Assembly: GCF_031599675.1 (NCBI RefSeq)
Contig: NZ_CP134223.1
Span: 1,116,001-1,180,000 of the forward strand
DNA length: 64,000 nt
Source: Paenibacillus pedocola
Lineage (GTDB): Bacteria > Bacillota > Bacilli > Paenibacillales > Paenibacillaceae
Reading direction: 5' to 3'
Position numbers and translations under genes: made by a program. The notes beneath the pieces are model-generated. The model was not told the origin of the DNA. It ran no database searches and saw only the letters and a program-made list of their open reading frames with translations. Below are positions 27,652 to 36,067 of this stretch, one piece after another (the first letter of the stretch is position 1; every line of letters begins with the position of its first letter).

Positions 27652-28581
27652 ATGCCAGTTACGGCAGAAGTAGCGACTAAGCCGGTTGCCAGCCTGATAG
27701 GGGTCACCAAAAAAATGGGTTCCAAGACGCTGGTCAGTGATCTGACGCTGGATATTCCGCCCGGACAGATTTTCGGGTTCCTTGGGCCGAACGGTGCCGG
27801 TAAAACGACAACGATCCGTATGATGGTGGGACTGATTTCCATCAGCCGCGGCGATATTCTGATCTGCGGGCGCAGCATCAAGGACCATTTTGAGGAAGCC
27901 GTAGCCAACATCGGAGCGATCGTGGAAAATCCGGAGATGTATAAGTTCTTAAGCGGTTATCAGAATCTGCGGCAGTATGCCCGAATGGTCAAGGGTGTTA
28001 CTAAGCAGCGGATTGATGAAGTGGTAGAGCTGGTCGGGCTTGGCCAGAGAATCCATGACAAAGTAAAAACATATTCGCTTGGTATGCGCCAGCGGCTGGG
28101 AGTCGCCCAGGCACTGCTGCACCGGCCAAAGCTGCTGATTCTGGACGAGCCGACCAACGGGCTGGATCCGCAAGGGATTCGTGAGCTGCGGGATTATTTG
28201 CGGCGCCTGTGCCAGGAGGAAGGAACGACAGTTTTTGTCTCCAGTCACCTGTTGTCGGAGATGGAGCTGATGTGTGACAGTGTGGCTATTATCCAGAATG
28301 GGCGTCTCGTAGATGTCAAACAGCTGAAGACGGTAGGAGATGCGGTGCTGCCGGTCCAGGAAACGCTGTTTGAGGTCAATGATCCGGAAGCTGCACTGGC
28401 GCTGATCGGCCGCGGAGTAGTGAAGAACGGCGGGGTTTCTATCGAGGCAGGACGCGAGGAAATCGCCGAACTGAATGCACGGCTGGTGGCCGCCGGTTTC
28501 AAGGTGTACAGCATCAGGGCGCTGTCACGTTCACTGGAAGATCAATTCTTGGAAATTACCGGAGGTGAAGGCATTGGGTGA
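27652..28581 (+). CDS. ABC transporter ATP-binding protein (BcrA-like exporter)
   Basis: ATPase of an ABC-2 type exporter, 309 residues. Walker A is GPNGAGKTT (about 45-53), the signature is YSLGMRQRLGVAQALL, and Walker B with the D-loop is LLILDEPTNGLDPQG, followed by the switch His in SSHLLSEM. The C-terminal 90 residues form the extra domain common in BcrA/NatA-type ATPases. The start follows AAAGGAAGTG. The permease gene overlaps its end by 8 bp. The exported substrate (peptide antibiotic, lipid, or sodium) is unknown. Confidence 0.9.
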   Translation: MPVTAEVATKPVASLIGVTKKMGSKTLVSDLTLDIPPGQIFGFLGPNGAGKTTTIRMMVGLISISRGDILICGRSIKDHFEEAVANIGAIVENPEMYKFLSGYQNLRQYARMVKGVTKQRIDEVVELVGLGQRIHDKVKTYSLGMRQRLGVAQALLHRPKLLILDEPTNGLDPQGIRELRDYLRRLCQEEGTTVFVSSHLLSEMELMCDSVAIIQNGRLVDVKQLKTVGDAVLPVQETLFEVNDPEAALALIGRGVVKNGGVSIEAGREEIAELNARLVAAGFKVYSIRALSRSLEDQFLEITGGEGIG

Positions 28582-29362
28582 GTTCGCAGCTCTCATACAT
28601 AATGAGAATATCAAGATTTACAGCCGTGTCCGTACATGGATTATGCTGTTTATTCTGGCACTCATGAGTGCGCTGTTTCCTGCATTGGTCTACTATACGA
28701 GCAGCGGTGATTCATCGGGAACCGGATTATGGGACAACTTTCAGATGGCGGTGACGATCGCTTTTTTCCTGAATACAATCTTTACAGTGGTGGTGGCTTC
28801 TGACGCTGTGGCGGGCGAATTCTCCTGGGGAACGATTAAGCTGCTGCTGATCCGCCCGTGGAGCCGCTCCAAAATCCTGCTCTCCAAATACATCTCCATG
28901 GTGTTGTTCAGCTTGCTTAGTACAGCCGTGCTGATTGTATTCGCCTATGCTTCATCCCTGATTTTCTCCTCTTCCGAGGGGGGCGCTGTAGCGAATCAGA
29001 TGTCCTGGAGTCCGGCGGAATATTCCTTCCTGGATGTGTTCTGCGGGTACATCGAGCTGTTTTTGACCGCTGCACTGGCTTTTATGGTCTCCAGCGTTTT
29101 CCGGGCTAGCGGTCTCGCCATCGGGCTGTCGCTGTTCATTATGTTTACCAAAAATATTTTCGTCAGCATCTTCAATCCCGAACGCTTCGAGTGGGCCAAA
29201 TATCTGATCTTTACACATATGGATCTGCGGGGATATCTGCTGACAGACAGTGGTCCGGGAGGGGTCACCCTCGGGTTCTCCATAGCGGTACTGGCTGTTT
29301 ACTACCTGCTGTTCCTGGGAGTTTCCTGGCTGGTTTTCAGCAAAAGAGATGTCGCCGCATAA
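28574..29362 (+). CDS. ABC-2 type transporter permease
   Basis: Membrane partner of the preceding ATPase, 262 residues, six predicted transmembrane segments. A TTG start at 28574 is chosen because GGAGGTG lies 6 bp upstream within the end of the ATPase gene; the 8-bp overlap suggests translational coupling. The family pattern is seen: NENIKIYSRVRTWIMLFILALM (first helix), then DAVAGEFSWGTIKLLLIRPWSRSKIL, the conserved cytoplasmic segment of ABC-2 permeases, and further helices. The last one, YYLLFLGVSWLVF, precedes a short SKRDVAA tail. Substrate unknown. Confidence 0.87.
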   Translation: MGEFAALIHNENIKIYSRVRTWIMLFILALMSALFPALVYYTSSGDSSGTGLWDNFQMAVTIAFFLNTIFTVVVASDAVAGEFSWGTIKLLLIRPWSRSKILLSKYISMVLFSLLSTAVLIVFAYASSLIFSSSEGGAVANQMSWSPAEYSFLDVFCGYIELFLTAALAFMVSSVFRASGLAIGLSLFIMFTKNIFVSIFNPERFEWAKYLIFTHMDLRGYLLTDSGPGGVTLGFSIAVLAVYYLLFLGVSWLVFSKRDVAA

Positions 29363-29408
29363 GGAGACAAAGCTACTCTTAAGTGTATTTAAAGTGTACC
29401 CGGCCGAA

Positions 29409-29440
29409 CGAAGCGGGCTAAGCCCGCTTAGCCCGCTTCG
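29409..29440. terminator. Perfect hairpin between convergent exporter and bactofilin genes
   Basis: CGAAGCGGGCTAAG pairs perfectly with CTTAGCCCGCTTCG around a CCCG loop. It overlaps the bactofilin stop codon. No T-run follows on either strand, so it may slow or protect transcript ends rather than act as a classical terminator. Confidence 0.55.
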
Positions 29441-29877
29441 AGGTTATTCTGCTGCTTGGAGGCGCGTTTGCCTGCCTTGTCAGCCTTCTTGGCTTCGGTG
29501 TGCCCGCCTGCCGCTTCATTGGCGGGCTGTTCGGCTGTGATGACAGAGCCGTTCAGCACGCTGCCTTCCATGATGCTCAGCATGCCTGCTTGGATATTAC
29601 CGTGCAGCTGTCCGGTTCCCGTCATGGTGAGCCGCTGATCGGCAGTAACGTCACCATATACTTTTCCGGCAATAATGACCTCCTTGGCTTTTATCGTGGA
29701 GAGCACCGTACTTTGTTCGCCGATGGTTACAGTCCCCTGGCACTGGATTTCACCGCTGAAGTTACCCTCAATCCGCAAATTGGTATCGCATTGCATCTTG
29801 CCCTCCAGATTGCCTCCATGTCCGATCAGCGAATCGGTAGACCTGAACAGCGCTGATTGCTTGCTTCTATTCCACAT
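29428..29877 (-). CDS. Bactofilin (polymer-forming cytoskeletal protein)
   Basis: Small self-assembling cytoskeletal protein, 149 residues. Residues about 15-115 form the bactofilin right-handed beta-helix: short repeats such as LRIEGNFSGEIQCQGTVTIG, VIIAGKVYGDVTADQRLTM and GQLHGNIQAGMLSI. The C-terminal tail (about 118-149) is charged, rich in K, A and E. The gene is transcribed after an M23 peptidase gene with an 84-bp gap. Bactofilins are often paired with LytM/M23 peptidases that shape the wall, so a joint role in local wall remodelling is likely but inferred. Confidence 0.9.
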   Translation of the reverse strand: MWNRSKQSALFRSTDSLIGHGGNLEGKMQCDTNLRIEGNFSGEIQCQGTVTIGEQSTVLSTIKAKEVIIAGKVYGDVTADQRLTMTGTGQLHGNIQAGMLSIMEGSVLNGSVITAEQPANEAAGGHTEAKKADKAGKRASKQQNNLEAG

Positions 29878-29961
29878 GCCTTTACCCTCCTAAACATTGT
29901 GTGGGCTTAACCGCTAATGAAATACTCCAAAACGAACAAAACTGCCTATGAAGCCTTAGCC

Positions 29962-31164
29962 TTATGGTTTCACATATCCTAAGGGATTGACCGCTTTGTT
30001 CTGCTTCACTACCTGAAAATGGAGATGAGGGCCTGTGCTGCGTCCCGTATTGCCAAGTGTGCCGATTTGCTGGCCTTTGCTCACCTTATCACCCACAGTG
30101 ACAGTCATCCCGTTCAAATGCATGTACCAGGTTTCCAGACCGTTCGAATGCTTGAGAATAATGTATTTGCCTCTTGCTCCCATTTGCTCAGAGGCAGTGA
30201 CCTCACCGTCCATTGCCGCGTAGACCGGATCCCCGATGCTTCCGGCAATATCAATGCCTGAATGATAGGCGGAGACGCCTTCGAAGGGATCGGAGCGGTA
30301 GCCAAAGCTGGAAGTGATCATTTTGGAGTGGGTTGGCCAGATGACGGCCGGCGCCAGACGTTTTTTTTCTGCGAGGGCTTTGGTAGCCTGCAATTGAGCT
30401 TCTGCGCTCTTGGCCTCCTTGGCCTCTGTAATCGTTGTGGTGATGCTGTTTACCATCTCTTCCAGCAGGCTGCGGATTTCTGCGTAGTCATCTCTGGTTT
30501 CCTGCACCAGCTCCAGAGGGTCATCCTGGTAGACAGCGATATACTCCCCGCCAACCTGTGGCGCTACAGTGCTGTTGAATGCGGAAGAGATGGCTCCAAG
30601 ACGGAAGCTGACGGCAGACAGGGAAGAGGAAGCAGCAGCAGGCTCCGGTTCTGGGGCGAAAGCGACTCCATAGTTCCGGGCGGATGACGCCGCTGCGTCT
30701 GCAGCCGGTAGGATTCCGGAGAGGGTACCGGTGGTGGACATAGAAGTAGAAACCGGATCGTTCTCTGAGTCTGTATCCCGGCCGGTATTGCCATCCGTAT
30801 TAATCAGGGATTGCAGCTGCGCTTCAAGCTCATTCACGCTCTTCAGTTGATCTCGGATGTTCTCGGCTTCCTCTGACAGTTCCGTTACCTGGCTGCGGAG
30901 CTGCTGCAGGGTCTGTTCCTTATCGGCAACCTTCATTTCCATCCGGAGGTTGGTCAGCGACAGTGAAGCAGCCTCGGCTTCCAGCTCGGCAATGGAGCGT
31001 GAGGCATGAAAATGCATCGAGGTGACCAGACTGGAGATGGAGAGGGCAGCTGCGGCCGGAATGGCCAGGGCAAGCGGCTTGGATAACTGGAGCTGTCTGA
31101 CCGGACGTCCGGCCTCGCGGACAACAAGCAGGGTAATCCGGTTGTGATCTGGCTGAGTTTTCAT
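29962..31164 (-). CDS. M23 family metallopeptidase with coiled coil
   Basis: Membrane-anchored LytM-type peptidase, 400 residues, predicted to cut peptidoglycan cross-links. A membrane segment at about 30-48 is followed by a coiled coil (about 58-120, SIAELEAEAASLSLTNLRME onward). A low-complexity S/A/P/T region follows, then a second helical region (about 215-265) and the M23 domain (about 275-400). Metal ligands are visible in YHSGIDIAG (HxxxD) and HLHF (HxH), with the intervening HLNG histidine. The last residues VNPLGYVKP close the domain. The partner bactofilin lies directly downstream in the same direction. Confidence 0.9.
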   Translation of the reverse strand: MKTQPDHNRITLLVVREAGRPVRQLQLSKPLALAIPAAAALSISSLVTSMHFHASRSIAELEAEAASLSLTNLRMEMKVADKEQTLQQLRSQVTELSEEAENIRDQLKSVNELEAQLQSLINTDGNTGRDTDSENDPVSTSMSTTGTLSGILPAADAAASSARNYGVAFAPEPEPAAASSSLSAVSFRLGAISSAFNSTVAPQVGGEYIAVYQDDPLELVQETRDDYAEIRSLLEEMVNSITTTITEAKEAKSAEAQLQATKALAEKKRLAPAVIWPTHSKMITSSFGYRSDPFEGVSAYHSGIDIAGSIGDPVYAAMDGEVTASEQMGARGKYIILKHSNGLETWYMHLNGMTVTVGDKVSKGQQIGTLGNTGRSTGPHLHFQVVKQNKAVNPLGYVKP

Positions 31165-31408
31165 AGCTTCTCCTTTCTGCGGCTTAGGGAGCCGCCTTGT
31201 GTTCTCATGCGGTCCAGCGGTTTGTGATCCAATGGGCTCATCCGATTCGTCCTACTACTCTATGTATTCCAGCTCTTTGGTGAACATGACAACGGTTTGC
31301 TTGAATAAAGTAGGAGAGTTACGGCAAAACCTGTATTGATATCGGGTTTTCAGGGCAAGGCCCAATGGTCTGCCTGACCAGACTGCCGAAATTTATGGAG
31401 GTGACGGC

Positions 31409-32842
31409 TTGAAAATAATTGTGCTCTTACTCGGTCTTTTTGTACTGCAGATTGCTATCATAGTGCTGCTGGAATACCGCCGTCCGCAAAGGGCGCTGGC
31501 CTGGGTGTTCCTTAGCTTCTGCTGCCCTCCGCTGGGTCTGCTGCTCTATTATTTCCTGGGGAGGGATTATTGGCAGAGCCGCAAGATAGACAAGGGCTGT
31601 ATACCTTCGAGGCTTAGTGAAATCGGTGCCCATGTCTCCGGTAAAATCAAAATTGTCCAGAAGCCGGAGGAATGCGGAAACCCGGCGTTTACCGGCCATG
31701 AGGAGCTGCTCTATCTGCTCGCCAGGCTGTCCGGCCGGAATATTACAGGCCGTAATCGCAGCCGGATCCTGCCAGATGCACAGGAGGCCTATGCTGCCAT
31801 GCTGGAGGTGATGGAAGCGGCGCGGGAACATATCCATTTGGAATTCTATATTTTTCGTGACGATGAGATTGGGAAGCACTTCCAGGAGGTGATGGTCCGC
31901 AAAGCGCGTCAGGGGGTCAAGGTGCGTCTGCTGTGTGACGGGCTCGGCAGCCATCGTCTGAGCCGGAAATTTATCGCCACCTTAAAACATGCGGGAGTCG
32001 AGGTTCATTTCTTTTTGCCGCTGCTTCATTCGCTGCTGGACCGCAGGTTCAATTACCGGAATCACCGCAAAATTATGGTTATTGACGGTCTGGTAGGATT
32101 TACAGGAGGGATGAATGTCGGGGATGATTATTTGGGCAAAGACCCCAAAATGGGCTATTGGCGCGACACCCATCTGCGGCTGGAGGGAGATTCTGTATAT
32201 CATCTGCAGGCTATATTTCTGAAGGACTGGAAGCTGGCGGCCGGAGACTGGCTAAGCCATCCGCGTTTTTTTCCCGCCCATAGCTGTACTGAACAGGAAG
32301 CTGTACTGGTGGTGGCCAGCGGACCGGATGGAGCGATTGATGCATCCGAGGAGATGTATTTTGCCGCGCTTTGTTCAGCCAGAAGGCGTATCTGGATTAC
32401 CTCGCCTTATTTCATCCCCGATCCGACCATCTGCCGGGCGCTCAAGAATGCGGTGCTCAGCGGGGTGGATGTAAGAATCATTATTCCTGCCAAACCGGAC
32501 AACAAGCTTGTCTACTCGGCTTCATTGTCCTATCTGGAGAATCTGCAGGATGCGGGAGTGAAGTTTTACCGCTATACCAGAGGTTTCATGCATGCCAAAG
32601 TCATGATTATTGACGACCTGCTGGCGACCATCGGCAGTGCCAATTTGGACATGCGCAGCTTCTATTCCAATTTTGAGCTGACAGCCGTTCTGCTCCATCC
32701 GGAGAGCATTGCTGAGCTGGCCTCGGACTTTGAAAAGGATTTACAGTACAGCCCATTTATTGACCCCGAAAAATTTAGAGAGCGAGCCTGGAATGTCAAG
32801 TTGATTCAAAGCCTTTGTCAGCTGTTATCCCCGCTATTATGA
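31409..32842 (+). CDS. cls: Cardiolipin synthase (phospholipase D family)
   Basis: Membrane enzyme that joins two phosphatidylglycerols to form cardiolipin; 477 residues. TTG at 31409 is chosen for the ATGGAGGTGA ribosome site. Two N-terminal transmembrane segments (about 2-20 and 30-50) precede two PLD catalytic motifs: HRKIMVIDGLVGFTGGMN (about 218-235) and HAKVMIIDDLLATIGSAN (about 395-412), each an HKD motif with the downstream Gly/Ser-Asn. Length and order fit the family. Several cls paralogues usually exist in such genomes, so which one this is remains open. Confidence 0.93.
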   Translation: MKIIVLLLGLFVLQIAIIVLLEYRRPQRALAWVFLSFCCPPLGLLLYYFLGRDYWQSRKIDKGCIPSRLSEIGAHVSGKIKIVQKPEECGNPAFTGHEELLYLLARLSGRNITGRNRSRILPDAQEAYAAMLEVMEAAREHIHLEFYIFRDDEIGKHFQEVMVRKARQGVKVRLLCDGLGSHRLSRKFIATLKHAGVEVHFFLPLLHSLLDRRFNYRNHRKIMVIDGLVGFTGGMNVGDDYLGKDPKMGYWRDTHLRLEGDSVYHLQAIFLKDWKLAAGDWLSHPRFFPAHSCTEQEAVLVVASGPDGAIDASEEMYFAALCSARRRIWITSPYFIPDPTICRALKNAVLSGVDVRIIIPAKPDNKLVYSASLSYLENLQDAGVKFYRYTRGFMHAKVMIIDDLLATIGSANLDMRSFYSNFELTAVLLHPESIAELASDFEKDLQYSPFIDPEKFRERAWNVKLIQSLCQLLSPLL

Positions 32843-32913
32843 CCGAAAAGAGGACAAAAACAGCACTTTTCGAAGGCTGAAACATGTTCCATTCCTTATT
32901 TGGCCCTCTTTTG

Positions 32914-32922
32914 TGATATAAT
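32914..32922 (+). promoter_or_regulatory. Extended -10 promoter of the YitT gene
   Basis: TGATATAAT (extended -10, TATAAT at 32917-32922), about 88 bp upstream of the start codon. No clear -35 is present, as is allowed for extended -10 promoters. Confidence 0.5.
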
Positions 32923-33009
32923 GAAGGTATAAGAAGAAATATAAGAAAGTATCTCTTGAAATGATGCTTTCGATAATTCTTTTAAATACTTTTTTATAGG
33001 GGGAGTTCT

Positions 33010-33924
33010 ATGAATGTAAGCCAGCAGATCTTTACGAATGAGGATCAGAAAAAACCTCAAAAATCCGGGTCTGTGAGGACAGCCAGACTAAAGATGGCTC
33101 AACGGATTGTTATGATGGTGCTGGGCGCGGCAATGATGTCCGTTGCGCTTGAAATTTTTCTTGTTCCCAATGAGTTGATTGACGGCGGAATAACCGGTAT
33201 TTCCATTATGCTATCCCATATTTTCAACATTCCTCTCGGCATTTTGCTGACGCTGCTCAACCTGCCGTTTCTGGTTATCGGGTATAAGCAGATCGGCAAA
33301 ACTTTTGCCTTATCCACCTTATTTGCCGTAATTCTAATGTCTATCGGCACACAATTGCTTCATCCGGTCAAGCCGATTACGGTTGAACCTTTACTGGCAG
33401 CCGTGTTCGGGGGCGTTATTCTTGGGGTCGGCGTAGGACTCGTTGTAAGATACGGGGGATCGCTTGACGGTACGGAGATTGTGGCCATTCTGGTTTCTAA
33501 GAAGCTGCCGTTTTCTGTCGGCGAAGTAGTCATGTTCTTCAACTTCTTTATTCTTTCCGTAGCGGGCTTTGTATTTGGCTGGAATAATGCCATGTTCTCA
33601 CTGATTGCCTACTACATTGCCTTTAAGATGATCGACGTTACCCTTGAGGGTCTGGATCAGTCGAAATCAGTCTGGATTATCAGCGATAAATTCCGCGATA
33701 TCGGGGAAGCGCTGACGGAGCGCCTTGGACGCGGTGTTACGTATCTCGATGGCGAAGGCGGATTTTCCGGTGAAAACAAGAAAGTAATCTTTGTAGTCAT
33801 TACTCGACTGGAAGAAGCGAAGCTTAAATCGATTGTTGAAGATTGGGATTCTGACGCATTTGTTGCGATCGGTAATATCCACGATGTAAAAGGCGGCCGT
33901 TTTAAGAAAAAATCAATCCATTAG
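33010..33924 (+). CDS. YitT family membrane protein (DUF161/DUF2179)
   Basis: Integral membrane protein of unknown function, 304 residues. About five hydrophobic segments (about 30-215) include the family's glycine-rich stretch VPNELIDGGITGISIMLSHI and VVRYGGSLDGTEIVAI. The cytoplasmic C-terminal domain (about 222-300) is the DUF2179 type: SVWIISDKFRDIGEAL, RGVTYLDGEGGFSGENKKV, VVITRLEEAKLKSIV and DAFVAIGNIHDVKG, which looks like a small ligand-binding fold. GGGGGAG precedes the start. No function is known to me. Confidence 0.9.
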   Translation: MNVSQQIFTNEDQKKPQKSGSVRTARLKMAQRIVMMVLGAAMMSVALEIFLVPNELIDGGITGISIMLSHIFNIPLGILLTLLNLPFLVIGYKQIGKTFALSTLFAVILMSIGTQLLHPVKPITVEPLLAAVFGGVILGVGVGLVVRYGGSLDGTEIVAILVSKKLPFSVGEVVMFFNFFILSVAGFVFGWNNAMFSLIAYYIAFKMIDVTLEGLDQSKSVWIISDKFRDIGEALTERLGRGVTYLDGEGGFSGENKKVIFVVITRLEEAKLKSIVEDWDSDAFVAIGNIHDVKGGRFKKKSIH

Positions 33925-34132
33925 CGTTTGTCCGGAATAACGGGCACGCTGCCCTGAAGGAAGGTATATTTACGAAAGTCAGAGCAATCAATCCGGCGCC
34001 CGCAGCAAGCCACGCCGTATTCTCATATAGAATACCTTCCGTCCAAAAGCTGGACACCTGATAAGCCCGCAGCCTGTTAAAGGCATCTGCGGGCTTATTG
34101 CTGCCTGTGGAAGGATTTGGCGGCTGCTTCAT
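33902..34132 (-). CDS. Small hypothetical protein, possibly spurious
   Basis: A 76-codon frame whose ATG overlaps the stop of the upstream ligD polymerase gene (ATGA), which would allow translational coupling. One hydrophobic stretch is visible (TAWLAAGAGLIALTFVNI). Against it: a stable hairpin likely to end the ligD transcript lies inside the frame (34061-34098), and it overlaps the YitT 3' end by 23 bp. I do not recognise it. Confidence 0.25.
   Translation of the reverse strand: MKQPPNPSTGSNKPADAFNRLRAYQVSSFWTEGILYENTAWLAAGAGLIALTFVNIPSFRAACPLFRTNANGLIFS
34061..34098 (-). terminator. Hairpin downstream of the NHEJ operon
   Basis: ATAAGCCCGCAG pairs with CTGCGGGCTTAT (12 bp), with a further CC/GG pair inside. 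It lies 30 bp past the ligD polymerase stop. No long T-run follows, so termination efficiency is uncertain. Confidence 0.55.
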
Positions 34133-35013
34133 GGCAGCTTCGAGACAATATCACTGACCGGCTGCGGCGGCACCTTGGCAATAAGATCTCCCATGCGGCT
34201 CAGGCGCTCCTCAATATTCAGCAGATGGTAATCAGCAGGTGAAACATTGCGGGCGACCTCCTCCCACAGGAGCGGGGTGGATACAGTAGCCAGCGGCCGG
34301 GCACGCGGTGTATAGGGAGCGGCTAAGGTTTTGCCGCCGTAATGCTGCAGATAGTCGAAATAAATTTTGTCGCCGCGGTGTTTCTTGAGCCGCTCCAATG
34401 TGAACAGATCCGGACGCTTTTCGGTGACATAACGCCCAACGAAATGGCCGATTTTACGCAGCTCATCAAATGAAATCCCTGGATTCACCGGGATAATAAT
34501 CTGCACTCCCGTTGCCCCGGAGGTTTTGGGAACCGAATCCAACCCCAGTGATTTCAGCACATCCCCGACCATAGCGGCCGCCTCCATAATACGCGGCTCC
34601 ACTTCAAGAGAAGGATCCAGATCGATCATCCACTCACAGGGCAGGCTGCTTCCTGCATAATGCAGCGAAGGGTGAAATTCCAGCGCAGCCAGATTGCCAA
34701 GCCAGATCAGTTCGGGCAGGCCCTGCAGGACGATATATTCAATCCCGTCCTGCAGGGCTGTCTTCACAAAACCAGGCAGCGGCTGGGGGGCATTCTTCTG
34801 ATAAAAGGACATCCCCGGCACACCGTGCGGATAGCGGATAACCGTTAACAGCCGGTCTTTGCAGTAACGCAGCAGGTAAGGGGAGAGTGCAGCCAGCTTT
34901 TGCAGGTAAATCCGCTTGGTGATTCCGACCTCCGGCCAGAGAGGCTTGTCCGGGTTCGTAACTGTGATCTCTTGTCCGTCTACGGTAATGGAACCTTTGA
35001 GCATGCCCGGCAT
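34129..35013 (-). CDS. ligD: LigD-type DNA polymerase/primase domain protein
   Basis: Archaeo-eukaryotic-primase-fold polymerase for non-homologous end joining, 294 residues, as a free-standing protein. Family motifs: TNPDKPLWPEVGITKRIYLQ near the N-terminus, HRYPHG-like VIRYPHGVPGMSFYQKNAP, the catalytic aspartate pair in WMIDLDPS (about 128-135), SGATGVQIIIPV, and the later DKIYFDYLQ with PYTPRARP. The start follows GGAGGATACCC. It is the third gene of the ku-ligase-polymerase operon. In B. subtilis these ligase and polymerase modules are one fused LigD protein; here they are split and no phosphoesterase domain is seen. Confidence 0.92.
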   Translation of the reverse strand: MPGMLKGSITVDGQEITVTNPDKPLWPEVGITKRIYLQKLAALSPYLLRYCKDRLLTVIRYPHGVPGMSFYQKNAPQPLPGFVKTALQDGIEYIVLQGLPELIWLGNLAALEFHPSLHYAGSSLPCEWMIDLDPSLEVEPRIMEAAAMVGDVLKSLGLDSVPKTSGATGVQIIIPVNPGISFDELRKIGHFVGRYVTEKRPDLFTLERLKKHRGDKIYFDYLQHYGGKTLAAPYTPRARPLATVSTPLLWEEVARNVSPADYHLLNIEERLSRMGDLIAKVPPQPVSDIVSKLP

Positions 35014-35084
35014 AGGGTATCCTCCTTTACATAAGTCTCAGTACAGCGGGTAAGCTATGCTTCTAATCGGCCTGGAAGCAGAGC

Positions 35085-36032
35085 TTACCCTCTTTGCCCG
35101 ATCCGGCAATCCTCCGGAGGCAGGTCTACCTGTGCCTGTATCACCGGCTGGCGCAGTGTGCCTGAGCTGTTCCATTCCAGAAAATGCAGCTTGAATACGA
35201 GGCTGGGTTTGATCCAGACGGCGCCCTTACTGCGCTGTGGAAGGGACGCGAAAGGCATTACGGGAATGGTCAGGTTATGTGCCTGCGCAGTCAGATTCCG
35301 CCAATCCATGGCAGTCATCCGTCCCGCCCCCGCATGTCCGATATAGTGCAGCTTGCCTGCATCGTCATAGAGCCCGAACAGCAGGGCATTTACGATGCCG
35401 TCGCGGAAGGTGACGCCGCCGGCAACTGCGGTCACATCAGAGATGATTTTTCGCTTCTGCCAGCGTTTATCTTTCCCGCCGGTGGCATAGGTGCTGTTAA
35501 TGTCCTTGCAGACAATCCCCTCCAGTCTTCCGTTCAGGGCAGCGGAGAATAGCTCTGCCGGATCCGCGTAGCTGGGCACGTTCTGCACATGGGGATGCGG
35601 CAGCAGCATCTCACTGAGCATCTGCTGCCGCCGGGATAAGGGCTGATCCAGCAGCCACACCCCGTTGCAGAAGAGCATATCAAATACCATATACAGGACC
35701 GGTACCTGCGGCGTCACAGCCCGGATGGCTGCTGCGCTTTTCAGACTGTCGCGGCGCATCACTTCATGGAAGGACGGCTTGCCGCCGCTGAGCGCGATGA
35801 CCTCACCGTCCAGGATGAAGGAGTCTGCGCGGCAGTAGCTGCAGGGCACCGTCAGCTCAGGATATTGCAATGTGCGCCGGTTGCCGCGGCGGTTGATCAG
35901 CTCTACATGGTTCCCGTCATAATAAGAGAGCATACGGACTCCGTCCCATTTGATCTGGGCGATCCACTGGCTGCCGGACGGGAGCTGCGCAGCGAGTACA
36001 GGTTCAAACGGTGTAACCGGCTGCATCTCCAT
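35085..36032 (-). CDS. ATP-dependent DNA ligase (LigD ligase domain protein)
   Basis: Ligase component of bacterial NHEJ, 315 residues. The adenylated lysine is in IKWDGVRM (motif I, about residue 28), followed by INRRGNRRT (motif Ia), FILDGEVIAL (motif III), YMVFDMLF, and EGIVCKDINSTY (motif IV). The final lysine-rich segment RWQKRKII corresponds to motif V. The C-terminal half (about 200-310) is the OB-fold. It sits between ku and the polymerase gene and is 71 bp from the latter; only 35 bp separate it from ku. It is shorter than fused LigD proteins because it lacks the polymerase part. Confidence 0.92.
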   Translation of the reverse strand: MEMQPVTPFEPVLAAQLPSGSQWIAQIKWDGVRMLSYYDGNHVELINRRGNRRTLQYPELTVPCSYCRADSFILDGEVIALSGGKPSFHEVMRRDSLKSAAAIRAVTPQVPVLYMVFDMLFCNGVWLLDQPLSRRQQMLSEMLLPHPHVQNVPSYADPAELFSAALNGRLEGIVCKDINSTYATGGKDKRWQKRKIISDVTAVAGGVTFRDGIVNALLFGLYDDAGKLHYIGHAGAGRMTAMDWRNLTAQAHNLTIPVMPFASLPQRSKGAVWIKPSLVFKLHFLEWNSSGTLRQPVIQAQVDLPPEDCRIGQRG

Positions 36033-36067
36033 GGCGCACCTCCTGACTATTTTGTATGCACGAAGGC

